From Rhodospirillales bacterium (GTDB lineage Bacteria; Pseudomonadota; Alphaproteobacteria; QKFK01; SZUA-500): a DNA stretch of 15,631 nt. The translations under genes were made by a program, and so were the position numbers. The notes under the pieces were generated by a model that was not told the origin of the DNA, did not search any database, and was given only the letters and a program-made list of their open reading frames with translations. The DNA lies in assembly GCA_003252195.1 (NCBI GenBank), contig QKFK01000057.1, positions 1-15,631 on the forward strand, given 5' to 3'. Shown in pieces: positions 15,490 to 15,631 of this stretch (its first letter is position 1; each line of letters opens with the position of its first letter).

Positions 15490-15518
15490 AAGTAACGGGG
15501 TAATGTACCCCGTTACTT
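15490..15518 (-). promoter_or_regulatory. Strong hairpin between tuf and tRNA-Trp
   Basis: AAGTAACGGGG (15490-15500) and CCCCGTTACTT (15508-15518) form 11 perfect pairs, with one or two more T-A pairs narrowing the loop to three to five bases. It ends immediately before the extended tRNA stem. No U-run follows, so it is not a standard terminator; an RNase III or RNase E processing site between the tuf message and the tRNA is more likely. Confidence 0.65.
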
Positions 15519-15534
15519 ATAAGGAATCAAGTCT

Positions 15535-15559
15535 TTTTCTTAAAGTTTCTTTAAGAAAA
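15535..15559 (-). promoter_or_regulatory. AT-rich hairpin just after the upstream tuf
   Basis: TTTTCTTAAAG (15535-15545) and CTTTAAGAAAA (15549-15559) pair perfectly over a three-base loop. It begins five bases after the tuf stop codon. The stem is A/U rich and lacks a U-run, so it probably does not terminate efficiently and may protect the tuf message end. Confidence 0.5.
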
Positions 15560-15563
15560 GTGA

Positions 15564-15631
15564 TTATTTTACGATTTTGGCTACAACGCCAGCACCAACA
15601 GTGCGACCACCTTCACGAATAGCGAAGCGTA
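15564..15631 (-). CDS. tuf: Elongation factor Tu, C-terminal part (gene begins outside the window)
   Basis: Only the last 21 residues and the stop codon are visible: RFAIREGGRTVGAGVVAKIV then K. This matches the end of domain III of EF-Tu, the part of the beta-barrel that packs against aminoacyl-tRNA. It precedes tRNA-Trp and secE in the same direction, a common proteobacterial order. With the other tuf start at position 143, the genome has at least two tuf copies unless the replicon is a small circle or the contig ends overlap a single gene. Such short sequence cannot show whether the copies are identical. Confidence 0.95.
   Translation of the reverse strand, partial: RFAIREGGRTVGAGVVAKIVK

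Noticed and set aside
15505..15534. TTGATT and TACATT spaced by 17 bases as a promoter for tRNA-Trp and secE
   Set aside because: Each box matches only four of six consensus bases and the -10 falls in the loop and arm of a strong hairpin.
1..15631. Mobile element, CRISPR array, toxin-antitoxin, defence or biosynthetic system
   Set aside because: Every long open frame that has a proper start and family match is a core housekeeping gene, and no repeat array, integrase, transposase or att-like site was seen.

Overview
The window is a compact, AT-rich stretch of core information-processing genes, all read on the minus strand, from what looks like an alphaproteobacterium. In transcription order (high to low coordinate) it reads: tuf (3' end only), tRNA-Trp, secE, nusG, rplK, rplA, rplJ, rplL, rpoB, rpoC, then a terminator and a new promoter, then rpsL, rpsG, fusA, and a second tuf (5' end only). 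The alphaproteobacterial assignment rests on the RpoB and RpoC sequences, including an RpoB lobe with two related segments around residues 285-370, on the tuf-tRNA-Trp-secE-nusG-rpl-rpo-str-tuf order, and on an L10 leader of the form I associate with this class. The low GC suggests a host-associated or gut alphaproteobacterium rather than a typical soil lineage. That narrower placement is inference.

Region by region. 15564-15631 is the end of one EF-Tu gene. 15401-15563 carries tRNA-Trp inside an extended base-paired stem, plus two further hairpins. 14125-15356 holds secE, nusG, rplK and rplA, with an L1-type operator between nusG and rplK. 13153-13417 is a 265-base structured leader (L10 leader) before rplJ and rplL. 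12554-12633, 11981-12175 and 7697-7804 are spacers with hairpins between rplJ/rplL, rplL/rpoB and rpoB/rpoC. rpoC ends at a strong intrinsic terminator (3483-3522). 3139-3482 has no gene but holds the str-operon promoter (3316-3344) and a leader of about 170 bases. 1-3138 is rpsL-rpsG-fusA-tuf.

The products act together: EF-Tu, EF-G and tRNA-Trp in elongation; L11, L1, L10, L12, S12 and S7 in the ribosome; beta and beta' as the catalytic core of RNA polymerase; NusG as the factor linking polymerase to Rho and ribosome; SecE in the export channel. Regulation appears mostly post-transcriptional, through r-protein binding sites and hairpins at gene junctions.

I found no mobile element, CRISPR array, defence system, pseudogene or unfamiliar protein-coding gene. 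The points of interest are non-coding: an inverted repeat over the str promoter, the rpsL leader, the stem around tRNA-Trp, and the junction hairpins.
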